Source: Flavobacterium araucananum | GTDB taxonomy: Bacteria > Bacteroidota > Bacteroidia > Flavobacteriales > Flavobacteriaceae | DNA length: 41,982 nt | Direction: 5' to 3' | Assembly (NCBI RefSeq): GCF_002222055.1 | Contig: NZ_MUGS01000068.1 | Coordinates: 1-41,982, forward strand | Shown here: positions 41,791 to 41,982 of the stretch, piece after piece | Layout of the letters: the number at the start of each line of letters is the position of its first letter | Numbering within the stretch: the first letter of the stretch is position 1 | The notes under the pieces: generated by a model | Databases searched by the model: none | The model's input: the letters and a program-made list of their open reading frames with translations, nothing else | What the model was told of the DNA's origin: nothing | Program-made: the position numbers and the translations under genes

Positions 41791-41982
41791 ATTGCAGTTG
41801 TATTTAAAAGAAGAGTAGGAGTGTATCTGTGAATTCCAGCCCCAAAAAGAACACACCCCCAAAAAAGGCTAAAAAAGCTGCGAAGTTTTTAAAAACGGCT
41901 CATGTTCAAAGACTAAAAATAAGAAAACCCTAAGACGTACCAGAAAAACCTTAGAAATAACAAAAAAGAGGATAGCGTAAGT

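Overview
The window looks like chromosomal DNA from a Flavobacterium-type member of the Bacteroidota. The evidence is the AT-rich DNA, the lack of Shine-Dalgarno sites, promoters of the TTG-N20-TAnnTTTG type, the gliding genes gldF and gldG, a type IX secretion (T9SS) sorting domain, an Oar-like TonB-dependent receptor, a DUF4294 protein, and dispersed intergenic repeats that I recall as common in this group. I see no phage, insertion sequence, CRISPR array, tRNA or rRNA. Twenty-seven convincing protein genes are present, plus one short possible gene remnant.

Layout. Positions 1-700 hold two degenerate copies of a roughly 125 bp repeat and no gene. Then come a large outer-membrane TonB-dependent receptor (minus), a small SpoU-type RNA methyltransferase (plus), mnmE (minus), a tandem universal stress protein (plus) and a membrane-anchored MutS-like ATPase (plus). 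A FrnE/DsbA-like oxidoreductase and dnaN follow on the minus strand. Upstream of dnaN, on the same strand, lie gldG and gldF, then an ABM-type monooxygenase and a divergent DUF62 SAM hydrolase-like protein. The next plus-strand block is a PhoH ATPase (TTG start), a HAD phosphatase, a secreted S9 peptidase and purC. After it come a minus-strand SRPBCC protein and a small exported ankyrin protein.

Positions 23.4-32.3 kb form a minus-strand metal-efflux cluster: response regulator, sensor kinase, TolC-type channel, periplasmic adaptor, OprB-like porin and an HME-RND pump. The two-component pair probably drives the efflux genes. Four TTAAGG-like direct repeats, spaced 10-12 bp, lie immediately upstream of a near-consensus -7 box in front of the TolC gene and are the best operator candidate. 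The pump carries the DFG-x3-DG-x5-E signature of divalent-cation pumps, so zinc, cobalt, cadmium or nickel is more likely than copper or silver. An M42 aminopeptidase and a divergent DUF4294 gene follow.

The right end is a 2296-residue secreted subtilisin-like protease with many adhesive or beta-sandwich modules and a T9SS C-terminal domain. Behind it lies a run of three palindromic elements.

The non-coding DNA is the least ordinary part. Several intergenic gaps hold short-period text on one side and its reverse complement on the other, so that they can fold into long hairpins. Three genes have a TAnnTTTG box ending only 4-5 bases before the ATG, which suggests leaderless mRNAs. No complete new defence or biosynthetic system is evident. 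The best candidates for something poorly described are the membrane MutS-like protein, the SAM hydrolase-like protein that appears to lack two of three catalytic residues, the porin inside the efflux operon, and the mirror-repeat intergenic elements.
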